This document shows positions 6,692-14,900 of a stretch of DNA of 14,900 nucleotides, piece after piece. How positions within the stretch are numbered: position 1 is the stretch's first letter; each line of letters starts with the position of its first letter. The translations under genes and the position numbers were made by a program. The DNA comes from Actinomycetes bacterium (GTDB lineage Bacteria; Actinomycetota; Coriobacteriia; WRKU01; WQUG01): assembly GCA_009785855.1 (NCBI GenBank), contig WQUG01000026.1, positions 1 to 14,900 of the forward strand, read 5' to 3'. The notes under the pieces were generated by a model that saw only the letters and a program-made list of their open reading frames with translations, was not told the DNA's origin and made no database searches.

Positions 6692-7807
6692 ATGGCCCAA
6701 CAGAAACACAGCTTCAGCGCCGAGATCTCCCGCCGGATGCGCATCGCCATGCTGCTGGCGCTGCTGTCCTGTGGCGCTGTCATCTCTGCGGCGGTCCTTC
6801 TTGCCCCGAAGCGGGTCGCCCTGATACTCATCGCGGTGGCCGTGATCGGGACCGCAGTGCTCGGATGGTTCGTGATCGCGCGCCTTTCTGCCACGCTGAC
6901 CCGGGACTTCCGGGGCCTGGTCACGATGGTGCGCGAGTTCAACAACGGCGACAAGAACGTGCGCGCCCGCGCCCAGGGCGCCAAGGAGATCCGCCAGCTT
7001 GCCGACGGCATCAACCGCATCGCCAAGGAGAACCAGATCGCGCTTGACACGATGAAGAGCGAGGACCGTCGCCAGAACCGCTTCGTCGGCGACGTGAGCC
7101 ATGAGCTGCGCACGCCGCTCGCAAGCATCCACGGCGCTGCCGAGACCCTGCTCGAAGGCGACGTCGATGCAGAGTATCAGGAGCGCTTCCTGAATATGAT
7201 CATCGAGAACACCGAGCGCCTGACGCGGCTGGCCAACGACCTTATCGAGCTCACCAAGATCGAGGGCGCCACCGGCGAGATCCCCCTGCGAAGATTCCGC
7301 CTGCGCGCCGCGGTCGAGACCGCCCTGACCTCACTTGAGCCGACGCTGGAACTGCGCAAGGTCACGGTCACGGTCACGGGAGAGACGCCGGAGATACTGG
7401 GCGCGCTCGACCGTGTCCAGCAGATCGTCGTCAACCTGGTCGACAACGCCTCGCGCGCCACGGGGCCGGGCGGACAGATCGCCGTCGAGCTGGGCTCCTG
7501 CGACAGCGCCGACCTCGGCCCGCAGGTCCACGACAAGAACCTGGCCGATGTCGATCGCTTCGCGGTCCTGAGCATCACGGACAACGGACCCGGCATCGCC
7601 GAGGAGGATCTGCCCTGCCTGTTCGAACGCTTCGCGCGACCTCAGAAGAGCCGCGCGCGCGTCAGCGGAGGCGCGGGGATCGGGCTTTCCATCGTCAAGG
7701 CGATCGTGACCTCGCATGCCGGGGCGATCGACGTGCGCAACGTGCCGGAGGGCGGCGCGATGTTCAGGGTCTTCCTGCCCATCCCGCCCGACCTCCCGAA
7801 CTACTGA
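6692..7807 (+). CDS. Sensor histidine kinase with two membrane helices and no extracytoplasmic domain
   Basis: The 371-residue protein has transmembrane helices at about 19-38 and 42-63 joined by a turn of only a few residues, so it has no external sensor domain. A HAMP-like linker follows (about 64-118), then HisKA with His137 (FVGDVSHELRTPL) and a complete HATPase domain: N box with Asn248/Asn252 (VVNLVDNA), G1 DNGPGI at 297-302, F box LFERFAR and G2 GGAGIGLSIVK. The family autophosphorylates on His and passes the phosphate to Asp56 of the preceding regulator. The tiny loop suggests sensing within or at the membrane, or through a partner. The last 7 bases overlap the 3' end of bioY on the opposite strand. 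Confidence 0.92.
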   Translation: MAQQKHSFSAEISRRMRIAMLLALLSCGAVISAAVLLAPKRVALILIAVAVIGTAVLGWFVIARLSATLTRDFRGLVTMVREFNNGDKNVRARAQGAKEIRQLADGINRIAKENQIALDTMKSEDRRQNRFVGDVSHELRTPLASIHGAAETLLEGDVDAEYQERFLNMIIENTERLTRLANDLIELTKIEGATGEIPLRRFRLRAAVETALTSLEPTLELRKVTVTVTGETPEILGALDRVQQIVVNLVDNASRATGPGGQIAVELGSCDSADLGPQVHDKNLADVDRFAVLSITDNGPGIAEEDLPCLFERFARPQKSRARVSGGAGIGLSIVKAIVTSHAGAIDVRNVPEGGAMFRVFLPIPPDLPNY

Positions 7808-8331
7808 GACCTCGCCAGCGCGCCCTTCTTCAGACGGCGGGCGACAGCGAGGGCGGCGGCGGCTTTCAGGAGGTCGCCGGCCAAAAACGGGAGGGCGCCT
7901 GCGGCGGCGGCGACTGCCAGCGACAGGTGCGCGCTGTAGGCCAACCACAGCGTGCCGAGGCCGTTGATCACGACGATCATCACGCCTGCGGCAAGAGCCT
8001 GACGCGCGAGCGAAGGAGCAGCGCCCGCGATGAGCGCGCCCACGGCTGCCGCCAGAACAAAGCCCAGCAGATAGCCGCCCGTCGGTCCGACGAGCACCGC
8101 CGCACCCCCCTTGCCGCCGGCGAACACCGGCAGCCCTGCCGCGCCCAGCGCCACATAGACGAGCAGGCTCGCGGCCGCCCAGCGGGGACGCAACAGCAGC
8201 GCGGCCAGAACGACGAAGAAGGTCTGCAGCGTCAGCGGTGCGTAAGGCAGGAGCGCCGCGATCCAGGACGTCACGGCAAGCGCCGCCGCGATGAGCGCGG
8301 CGACCGTCAGCTGCCGACTACGACTGTTCAT
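7801..8331 (-). CDS. bioY: BioY, biotin-binding subunit of an ECF-type transporter
   Basis: BioY captures biotin in the membrane, alone or with a shared energy-coupling module. The 176-residue product is almost entirely hydrophobic with about six predicted helices. It carries recognisable BioY stretches (LTLQTFFVVLAALLL, VYVALGAAGLPVFAGG, GPTGGYLLGF) and a short basic C-terminus. The ATG at 8331 overlaps the end of the dedA-birA gene by 14 bases, so translation is probably coupled. Longer starts in this frame lie fully within the upstream gene. No ECF ATPase or EcfT gene is visible in the window, so the energising module must be encoded elsewhere or not used. The biotin ligase domain just upstream supports the call. 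Confidence 0.92.
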   Translation of the reverse strand: MNSRSRQLTVAALIAAALAVTSWIAALLPYAPLTLQTFFVVLAALLLRPRWAAASLLVYVALGAAGLPVFAGGKGGAAVLVGPTGGYLLGFVLAAAVGALIAGAAPSLARQALAAGVMIVVINGLGTLWLAYSAHLSLAVAAAAGALPFLAGDLLKAAAALAVARRLKKGALARSQ

Positions 8332-9547
8332 CCCAGGAGCGGATCGCGTCGAGAAGACGCGGGAACAGCCAGTCGGCGACGTCTTCCGGCGACACCTTGC
8401 CCAGCTCATCGCTGAGCCAGGCCGCGCCCTCAAAGGCAGCGCGGCGCGGATGGCGCACGTTCACCCCGACGCCGATGATCAGCCAGCCCTCCTGCCCCGA
8501 GGCCTCTGCAAGGATGCCCGCAAGCTTGCCGGCGGGAAGATACAGGTCGTTGGGCGCCTTGACCGTGAGCCCGCGTAGCCCCTGTTCGCTCAGGACTTCG
8601 CGCAGGACCTCGGCGCACAAAAGCGACAGCTCGCTCTGCTCGCCTACGGGGCGCCGGGGCCAGTAGAGCAGGCTCGCGTAGAGCCCCCCGACCGGCGAGT
8701 CCCAGGCGCGCTCGAGGCGGCCGTGGCCGCTGCTCTGCTCGCGGGCCATGATCAGCAGCGTCTCGCCACCGGCGACCTGTGAGCCCGCGATGAGCTCCTT
8801 GAGATGATCGTTGGTCGAGCTCAGGCGGGAGACCCCGATGACTTTGTCAAGATGGGCGCGCTCTCGTAGCGCAGCGCGCCGCCGACGCTTGCCGGCGATC
8901 CGCTTGAGCATGACCGCGGCGAAGGCCGCCAGCGCGACGAGCAGGACCACGCCGAAGATGCCCAGGCCCGAGAACAGGTCGCTCGCGAGCCGGGCGTTGC
9001 GCATCAGGAACCAGCCCACGAAGGTCAGGATCGCGATGTAGAGCGCGCTGCCCGCAGCAAGGTTGCGCAGGAAGCGCAGGTACGGCATCTTCATCGCGCC
9101 GGCGACCGGCGGCACCAGGGCCTTCATGCCATAGATGAAGCGAGCCGTCAGTATCGTGAGGGAGCCGTGGCGCTCGAAGTACTCTTCCAGGTCGTCGACG
9201 ACGCCCGGGTCGACCTGCAGAAAGCGCGGCAGGCGCAAGGCGTCGTAGCGCAGGATGAGACGTCGCAGGCCCGCTATGCCGAGCCTGCGCCCCGCGACGT
9301 AGACGATCGTCGAGCCGATCACCGAGCCGGCCAGCGCCAGGCCGAAGACCCAGAGCAGCGAGACCTTCTCGCCGGTGGCCACGAAGGCGGCGGCCGCGAT
9401 GATGACCTCGCCCGGCGTGACGAGCCCCACGAAGGGGATGGTCTCGGCGACGGTCAGCGCGAAAAGCACGAGCAGGCCCCAGGGGATGAAGAAGTGCGCG
9501 ATCCAGGTATAGATCGGAGCGATGGGCTGCAGTATCTCAGGGACCAT
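8318..9547 (-). CDS. Fusion of DedA-family membrane protein and biotin protein ligase
   Basis: One uninterrupted 409-codon frame encodes two families. Residues 1-215 are a DedA/SNARE-associated membrane protein with several hydrophobic segments, ETIPFVGLVTPGE at 35-47 and ARFIYGMKALVPPVAGAMKM at 135-154. After a basic stretch (KRIAGKRRRRAALRER, 215-230) residues about 235-409 form a BirA-type catalytic domain. It has STNDHL at 244-249, EQSSGHGRLERAW at 270-282 (the biotinyl-AMP loop), KAPND at 330-334 where KWPND is usual, KLAGIL at 341-346 and GVGVNV at 359-364. The BirA N-terminal repressor domain and the C-terminal SH3-like domain are both missing. The ATG at 9547 has GGAG six bases before it and overlaps panC by 11 bases. 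No internal start with a ribosome-binding site was seen for a separate ligase. A membrane-tethered biotin ligase next to bioY is inferred. Confidence 0.88.
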   Translation of the reverse strand: MVPEILQPIAPIYTWIAHFFIPWGLLVLFALTVAETIPFVGLVTPGEVIIAAAAFVATGEKVSLLWVFGLALAGSVIGSTIVYVAGRRLGIAGLRRLILRYDALRLPRFLQVDPGVVDDLEEYFERHGSLTILTARFIYGMKALVPPVAGAMKMPYLRFLRNLAAGSALYIAILTFVGWFLMRNARLASDLFSGLGIFGVVLLVALAAFAAVMLKRIAGKRRRRAALRERAHLDKVIGVSRLSSTNDHLKELIAGSQVAGGETLLIMAREQSSGHGRLERAWDSPVGGLYASLLYWPRRPVGEQSELSLLCAEVLREVLSEQGLRGLTVKAPNDLYLPAGKLAGILAEASGQEGWLIIGVGVNVRHPRRAAFEGAAWLSDELGKVSPEDVADWLFPRLLDAIRSWDEQS

Positions 9548-10406
9548 CGTCAGCTCCCGGCGGGGCGATCGCGCTGTTGTCGATCAGGTGCACGCCGCCA
9601 AGGGTGACCGAGACGAGCAGGCGCGCCGGCGCGGTGAGCGCGTCCAGCGACCGCAGGCTGTCCGGATCCACCAGCGCGACGTAGCCGATCTCGAAGTCGG
9701 CCAGCGCCTCGCGCGCGACCTGCTCCAGAGCGCGGGCGTCGCGCTGTCCTGCGCGCGCGCCGTGGCGGGCGGCCTGCAGCGCCGCGAAGATGCCGGCGGC
9801 CTGCTGGCGCTGTCCGGCGTCCAGATAGCGGTTGCGGCTCGAGAGCGCAAGGCCGTCTGCCTCACGCACGGTCTCGACGGCGACGATCCGCGTCGCGATG
9901 TCAAGATCGCGCACCAGCTGGCGGATCACACAGAGCTGCTGATAGTCCTTCTCTCCGAAGTACGCGCTGTGGGGGCGCGTAAGTCCGAGCAGCTTCACGA
10001 CGACCAGCGCCACGCCCGCGAAGTGCGTCGGGCGCAGCGCGCCCTCCCAGATCCGCCCCAGCTCGCCGACGTCGATGCTGGTCGCAGAGAGCGGTTCGGT
10101 CACGGTCCCGTAGAGCTCGGCGACGCTGGGAGCGAAGAGCAGATCCGCGCCCGCGCGGGCGGCGAAGTCCGCATCGCGCTGCAGGTCACGGGGGTAGCGC
10201 TCGAAGTCCTCGCCTGCGGCGAACTGGCTGGGGTTGACGAAGTCAGAGACGACCACAAGGTCCGCGCTGCGGGCCGCCGCCTCGATCAGCGCGCCGTGGC
10301 CGTCGTGGAGCGCGCCCATCGTCGGCGCCAGCGCGATGTGCGCGCCCCGGGCGCGCGCAGGCCCGAGACGCGCCTGCAGCTCCGCCTTGGTCCGGGCGAG
10401 CTCCAT
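9537..10406 (-). CDS. panC: Pantothenate synthetase
   Basis: PanC condenses pantoate and beta-alanine with ATP to make pantothenate. The 289-residue protein shows the nucleotidyltransferase signatures: PTMGALHDGH at 28-37 (HIGH-type motif, Asp where many members have Glu), DFVNPSQF at 55-62, RYPRDLQRDA at 70-79, GEKDYQQL at 151-158 and ADGLALSSRNRYL at 183-195 (KMSKS-like). Its start codon shares one base with the panB stop (TGATG), a classic coupled junction. beta-Alanine would come from PanD or another route; no panD is visible in this window. The substrate pantoate comes from the panB product through a ketopantoate reductase encoded elsewhere. Confidence 0.96.
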   Translation of the reverse strand: MELARTKAELQARLGPARARGAHIALAPTMGALHDGHGALIEAAARSADLVVVSDFVNPSQFAAGEDFERYPRDLQRDADFAARAGADLLFAPSVAELYGTVTEPLSATSIDVGELGRIWEGALRPTHFAGVALVVVKLLGLTRPHSAYFGEKDYQQLCVIRQLVRDLDIATRIVAVETVREADGLALSSRNRYLDAGQRQQAAGIFAALQAARHGARAGQRDARALEQVAREALADFEIGYVALVDPDSLRSLDALTAPARLLVSVTLGGVHLIDNSAIAPPGADDGP

Positions 10407-11281
10407 CAGGCTCCCGTGTCGTCGCCCTCGAGCACGGAGTCGACGAAGGACTGGGCGCGCTCGACGACCGCCGCATCGACGTGGACCGTCTGCTCCTCGC
10501 CCGGGAACTCCCCGCTGCGCACCGCGGCGGCGTAGGCGGCAAGCGCCGCCGTCAGGGCCTGGCCGCCCTCGGTGAAGCGGCGCGTGTGACGCGGCCTGAA
10601 GTCGCCGCCCAGGCCACAGAGGTCATGGAAGACCTGGATCTCACCGTCACAGTCGCGGCCTGCGCCTATCCCGATCGTCGCGCAGTCGACCGCGGCGGTG
10701 ACCGCATGCGCAAGCTCAGCAGGGATGCACTCCAGCACGATCGCGACCACGCCGATCCCGTCAAGGGCCAGGGCGCCCGCCAGAAGCTCGGCCGCCGCCT
10801 CCTCGTCCTTGCCCTGGACCCGATAGCCGCCCAGCGCGTTGACCGACTGGGGCGTCAGGCCCAGGTGCCCGATGACCGGAACGCCCGCCTCGACAAGTCC
10901 CTCGGTAAGCGTGAGCGCGGCCTTCGAGGCTCCCTCGAGCTTGACCGCGGCAGCGCCCCCCTCCTTCAGGAGCCGCGCCGCGTTGTACATGCCGTCCGTA
11001 AAGGAGGCCTGATAGCTCATGAACGGCAGGTCCGCCACGATGAAGCTCTCCTGCGCCCCGCGCGAGACCGCTGCGGTCGCGCGCACCATGTCATCGACGT
11101 CGACCGGGACCGTCGAGCCGAGCCCCAGGGTCGTGTTACCCAGCGAGTCGCCGACCAGGATGCAGTCGATCCCTGCCGCCTGGGCGATGCGCGCCTGTGC
11201 GACGTCGTAGGCTGTGCACATCACGATGCGCGTGCCTGAAGCTTTGTAGCGTGCGAACGAGACCGCGGTGAACTTAGACAT
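10406..11281 (-). CDS. panB: Ketopantoate hydroxymethyltransferase
   Basis: PanB transfers a hydroxymethyl group from methylene-tetrahydrofolate to 2-oxoisovalerate, giving ketopantoate, so it draws on the folate pathway encoded just upstream. The 291-residue TIM-barrel protein has AYDVAQARIAQAAGID at 24-39, the metal-binding Asp45 (LVGDSLGN) and Asp84 (VADLPFMSY), KLEG at 114-117, GHLGLTPQ at 138-145, catalytic-type Glu184 (VLECIP) and GIGAGRDCDGEIQVFHDLCG. The ATG at 11281 follows AAAGGAG with 5-base spacing, one of the best ribosome-binding sites in the operon. Its first 8 bases overlap the end of the folP-folK gene. Confidence 0.97.
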   Translation of the reverse strand: MSKFTAVSFARYKASGTRIVMCTAYDVAQARIAQAAGIDCILVGDSLGNTTLGLGSTVPVDVDDMVRATAAVSRGAQESFIVADLPFMSYQASFTDGMYNAARLLKEGGAAAVKLEGASKAALTLTEGLVEAGVPVIGHLGLTPQSVNALGGYRVQGKDEEAAAELLAGALALDGIGVVAIVLECIPAELAHAVTAAVDCATIGIGAGRDCDGEIQVFHDLCGLGGDFRPRHTRRFTEGGQALTAALAAYAAAVRSGEFPGEEQTVHVDAAVVERAQSFVDSVLEGDDTGA

Positions 11282-12701
11282 GGGGACTCCTTTGATCGGC
11301 CGTCTCCGGCTCCGGCTCCGGCTCCAGCTCCAGCTTCAGCGCCGGACGGACCTCCATGATAGCGCCATCGAGTCGCCCTTCGCATCTGGAGCGCTGCCCT
11401 GTTGGGAAACGGTAATCAGGATCGAGGTCGCGCAGGGGCTCGACGACGAAGGCGCGCTCTGCGGCCCGCGGATGCGGGATCTGCAGCGCCGGGGTCGAGA
11501 TCGTCACCTCGCCTGCGGACAGCAGGTCGAGATCGATGCTGCGCGGCCCGTTGACGCGGGTCTTGACGCGCCCCATGAGGCGCTCGCAGGCCTGCAGCGC
11601 CGCGAACAGGGCGCGGGGTCCCAGCCGCGTGCGCAGCCGCGCGACCGTGTTGAGGAAGGGCGGCTGGTCATGGTCAGCGGCCGGCTCGCTGACATAGGTC
11701 CGCGCGATGGCGTCAAGCGTCGTGGCGGGGAGCGCGTCCAGAAAGCGCAGCGCCGCGCGCAGATGCTCCTCGCAGGGCCCGATGTTGGAACCGAGCGCCA
11801 CGTAGGCGAGCTGGGAGGGCCCGGTGACGAAGCGCTCGAGCTCGGCGCGGGCGAGCGCGACCTCATGGACGCGCAGATAGCGCGCGCCCGCCGCTGCCAG
11901 CGCGCAGGAGAGCTCGGACGAGGCCTGGTCAAGATCGACGTCGCCGAACAGCGTGCGCAGAAAGCGCTTGCGCGACAGCCCGATATAGAGGGGATGAAGC
12001 CTCGAGGTCAGGAAGTGGGTGGCGGAACCGGGGGGACAGGCACCGTGGTCCCACTCGCGTACGCGAGCGACCCCCTCGCCTCCCACTTGTGCCAGACCGG
12101 TCGTCAGCAGCTCGCCATAGAGCTTGATGTCGTCATCGCGCGTCCCTGAGAAGCCGAAGCCCGGATCGAGCGCACAGGGCGCGGGCGCCAGGGCAGCGGC
12201 CTGTGCCTCCAGGAAGCCCCAGGTCTCTGCCAGCGCCTGCCGCGCTCCCGGGTCCGGACGTCCTTCAGGCGCGCCGGCCATCACCACGCAGCGCACCCCG
12301 GTCTCTGCCACCAGCGCGCGCATCTCCGGCGAGCGGAAGCCCGTGATGTCGTTGATCCCGTCGGCGCCAGCAGCGATCGCCGCCCGGGCGACCGCAGGCT
12401 CATAGGTGTCGATGCTGATCGGCGCGCTGACGCCAGCCTCGCGCAGGCCCTTGATGACCGGGACCACCCGAGCCAGCTCACTGGCCGGGGCGATGCGCGG
12501 CGCGCCCGGGCTCGTCGCCTGCCCCCCGACGTCGAGTTCGTCAGCGCCGTCTGCAAGCAAGCTGAGGCCGTGCGCAACAGCCGCAGGCGGATCGAGACAG
12601 AGGCCGCCGTCAGAGAACGAGTCCGGCGTGACGTTGACGATGCCGACGATGCGAGCGACCCGAGCGACCCCCTCGCCTCCCACTTGTACTTCAGGTGACA
12701 A
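11274..12701 (-). CDS. folP-folK: Bifunctional dihydropteroate synthase / HPPK (FolP-FolK fusion)
   Basis: This 475-residue protein would carry out two consecutive folate steps, FolK activating the pterin and FolP joining it to p-aminobenzoate. The DHPS part (about 18-290) has NVTPDSFSDGG at 23-33, DVGGQATSPGA at 57-67, ISIDT at 95-99, IND at 116-118, DPGFGFSGT at 179-187, SRKRF at 243-247 and RVHE at 277-280. The HPPK part (about 298-430) has GSNIG at 304-308, FLNTV at 349-353, NGPRSIDLDLL at 384-394 with Mg-binding-type Asp390/Asp392, and PHPRAAERAFV. Oddities: loop 2 reads QATSPG where ESTRPG is usual; residues 205-230 are an inserted repeat-derived segment just before SRKRF; and the tail is Glu/Pro-rich. 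The start is uncertain (TTG at 12701 or GTG at 12683), both near or inside a second copy of the repeat. No FolB gene is present. Confidence 0.9.
   Translation of the reverse strand: MSPEVQVGGEGVARVARIVGIVNVTPDSFSDGGLCLDPPAAVAHGLSLLADGADELDVGGQATSPGAPRIAPASELARVVPVIKGLREAGVSAPISIDTYEPAVARAAIAAGADGINDITGFRSPEMRALVAETGVRCVVMAGAPEGRPDPGARQALAETWGFLEAQAAALAPAPCALDPGFGFSGTRDDDIKLYGELLTTGLAQVGGEGVARVREWDHGACPPGSATHFLTSRLHPLYIGLSRKRFLRTLFGDVDLDQASSELSCALAAAGARYLRVHEVALARAELERFVTGPSQLAYVALGSNIGPCEEHLRAALRFLDALPATTLDAIARTYVSEPAADHDQPPFLNTVARLRTRLGPRALFAALQACERLMGRVKTRVNGPRSIDLDLLSAGEVTISTPALQIPHPRAAERAFVVEPLRDLDPDYRFPTGQRSRCEGRLDGAIMEVRPALKLELEPEPEPETADQRSPHV
11304..11339. repeat. Six-base tandem repeat encoding the Glu/Pro-rich tail of FolK
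   Basis: Six adjacent units read CTCCGG three times, CTCCAG twice and CTTCAG once on the plus strand. On the coding strand they give LKLELEPEPEPE. Unit gain or loss would keep the reading frame and only change the tail length. Confidence 0.75.
12012..12090 (-). mobile_element. REP-like, hairpin-rich element inserted in frame within folP
   Basis: The segment is bounded by AAGTGGG (minus strand, 12088-12082) and CCCACTT (12019-12013), a 7-base inverted repeat. Inside are a perfect 14-base palindrome CTCGCGTACGCGAG (12054-12067) and a GGGAC...GTCCC hairpin around the minus-strand motif CACGGTGCCTGTCCC, similar in my recollection to dispersed repeats in other bacteria. Its 26 codons add QVGGEGVARVRE...THF between KLYGELLTTGLA and LTSRLHPLYIGLSRKRF, where ordinary DHPS has only a short loop. 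Its left 27 bases recur exactly at 12661-12687. It carries no transposase, so it is non-autonomous if mobile. Confidence 0.55.
12661..12687 (-). repeat. Second, partial copy of the folP repeat at the gene's start
   Basis: These 27 bases are identical to 12064-12090 in the same orientation and same reading frame, giving QVGGEGVAR at residues 6-14 of FolP. Beside it, GAGCGACCC is duplicated in tandem, producing VARVAR. The repeat supplies most of the N-terminal residues before the first DHPS strand and includes the candidate GTG start at 12683. Confidence 0.75.
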
Positions 12702-12720
12702 AACGGACCCGGTCTCTTAA

Positions 12721-13290
12721 CTAGCGCTGACCGATCAGCGCCATCGCCTCGGCGCGGGTGCGGGCGTCGGTCTGGAAGATCCCGCGCACCGCAGAGGTGA
12801 TCGTCTTCGAACCGGATTTCTTCACGCCGCGCATCGACATGCAGAGATGTTCGGCCTCGATGACCACGAGCACGCCGGCCGGCTGCAGGTACTTCACCAT
12901 GCTGTCGGCGACCTGGGAGGTCAGGCGTTCCTGGACCTGCAGGCGCCGCGCGAAGACATCGACGACGCGGGCGATCTTGGACAGCCCGCAGACGCGACCA
13001 TCCGGCCCCGGGATATAGGCGACGTGCGCCAAGCCGACAAAGGGCACCATGTGGTGCTCACACAGCGAGTAGAGGGGGATGTCGCGCACGAGCACCATCT
13101 CCTGATGGCCCTCGTCGAAGGTCACGGAGAGGGGCACAGACGGCGACTGTTCCTGTCCGGCGCAGATCTCCTCATAGAGCGCTGCGACGCGGGCTGGCGT
13201 CTTGCGCAGGCCTTCGCGGTCGGGGTCCTCGCCGATCCCCTCAAGGATCAGCCGCACCCCTGCCGCGATCTTATCCTTATCGACCGGCAT
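12721..13290 (-). CDS. folE: GTP cyclohydrolase I
   Basis: FolE converts GTP to 7,8-dihydroneopterin triphosphate, the committed step of folate synthesis. The 189-residue protein matches the type I family over its full length: GEDPDREGLRKTPARV at 20-35, SLCEHHMVPF at 75-84, GLSKIARVVD at 102-111, QERLTSQVAD at 120-129 and VIEAEHLCMSMRGV at 143-156. The zinc ligands Cys77, His80 and Cys150 are present, so this is the zinc-dependent form. The ATG at 13290 lies 11 bases after the ftsH stop without a strong ribosome-binding site, so read-on from ftsH is plausible. The folP-folK frame begins about 20 bases after its stop. Confidence 0.97.
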   Translation of the reverse strand: MPVDKDKIAAGVRLILEGIGEDPDREGLRKTPARVAALYEEICAGQEQSPSVPLSVTFDEGHQEMVLVRDIPLYSLCEHHMVPFVGLAHVAYIPGPDGRVCGLSKIARVVDVFARRLQVQERLTSQVADSMVKYLQPAGVLVVIEAEHLCMSMRGVKKSGSKTITSAVRGIFQTDARTRAEAMALIGQR

Positions 13291-13301
13291 GCGGGGCGCA
13301 C

Positions 13302-14900
<1,599 letters not shown>

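Noticed and set aside
7790..7815. Bidirectional terminator between the kinase and bioY
   Set aside because: The two stop codons overlap within 7 bases and no hairpin followed by a T-run is present on either strand.
8840..8930. Frameshift or missed stop separating dedA and birA
   Set aside because: The frame reads cleanly from the last DedA helix through the basic linker into the ligase motifs, with no stop and no ribosome-binding site for a second start. A sequencing error cannot be fully excluded from one sequence.
9522..10535. Long plus-strand open frame of 337 codons
   Set aside because: It is antisense to panC and panB, whose motifs are unmistakable; its product is Arg/Asp/Ala-rich without motifs.
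12012..12090. CRISPR repeat or complete insertion sequence
   Set aside because: There are only one full and one partial copy, with no regular spacing, no spacers and no transposase.
11268..12149. Plus-strand frame of 293 codons over folP-folK
   Set aside because: It is antisense to a confirmed coding frame and has no recognisable domain.

Overview
The window is G+C-rich DNA with tightly packed, often overlapping genes. It most likely comes from an actinobacterium. The main evidence is the order ftsH, folE, folP-folK, panB, panC on the minus strand, with coaX further along. This resembles the ftsH-folE-folP-folB-folK...panC-panD-coaX cluster of Mycobacterium and relatives. Frequent GTG starts, the Pro/Ala-rich proteins and the base composition fit. 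A deep-branching anaerobic lineage such as Coriobacteriia is a guess only.

Right arm (about 7801-14900, minus strand). This looks like one long operon, transcribed toward lower coordinates: ftsH (5' end outside the window), folE, a folP-folK fusion, panB, panC, a dedA-birA fusion and bioY. Most junctions overlap by 1-14 bases. The genes cover membrane protein quality control, the start of folate synthesis, pantothenate synthesis and biotin uptake plus attachment. Two things stand out. One ORF joins a DedA membrane protein to a biotin protein ligase, directly upstream of the biotin transporter gene. The dihydropteroate synthase carries an in-frame 26-residue insertion encoded by a hairpin-rich repeat, and the left part of that repeat recurs at the start of the same gene.

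Middle (about 3560-7807). A PhoB/OmpR-type response regulator and a histidine kinase without an extracytoplasmic sensor domain run on the plus strand; the kinase converges on bioY with a 7-base overlap. Divergent from them, coaX (type III pantothenate kinase), an HTH regulator and a gene of the family annotated as quinate 5-dehydrogenase form a second minus-strand operon with overlapping ends.

Left arm (1-3559). A visibly more A+T-rich accessory segment carries a DUF1016/YhcG-type PD-(D/E)XK nuclease gene overlapping a hicA-hicB toxin-antitoxin pair. Upstream of it, a gene-poor stretch holds a 34-base relic that matches part of the nuclease gene. Both copies are centred on perfect 19-base palindromes that differ by two compensated base pairs. 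Last comes a sigma-70-family factor with its own consensus-like promoter. It is fused through one transmembrane helix and a Pro/Ala linker to a C-terminal Ig-like domain predicted to lie outside the cell.

No rRNA, tRNA, CRISPR array, complete insertion sequence or origin was seen. All functional calls come from reading motifs by eye; no database search was run.
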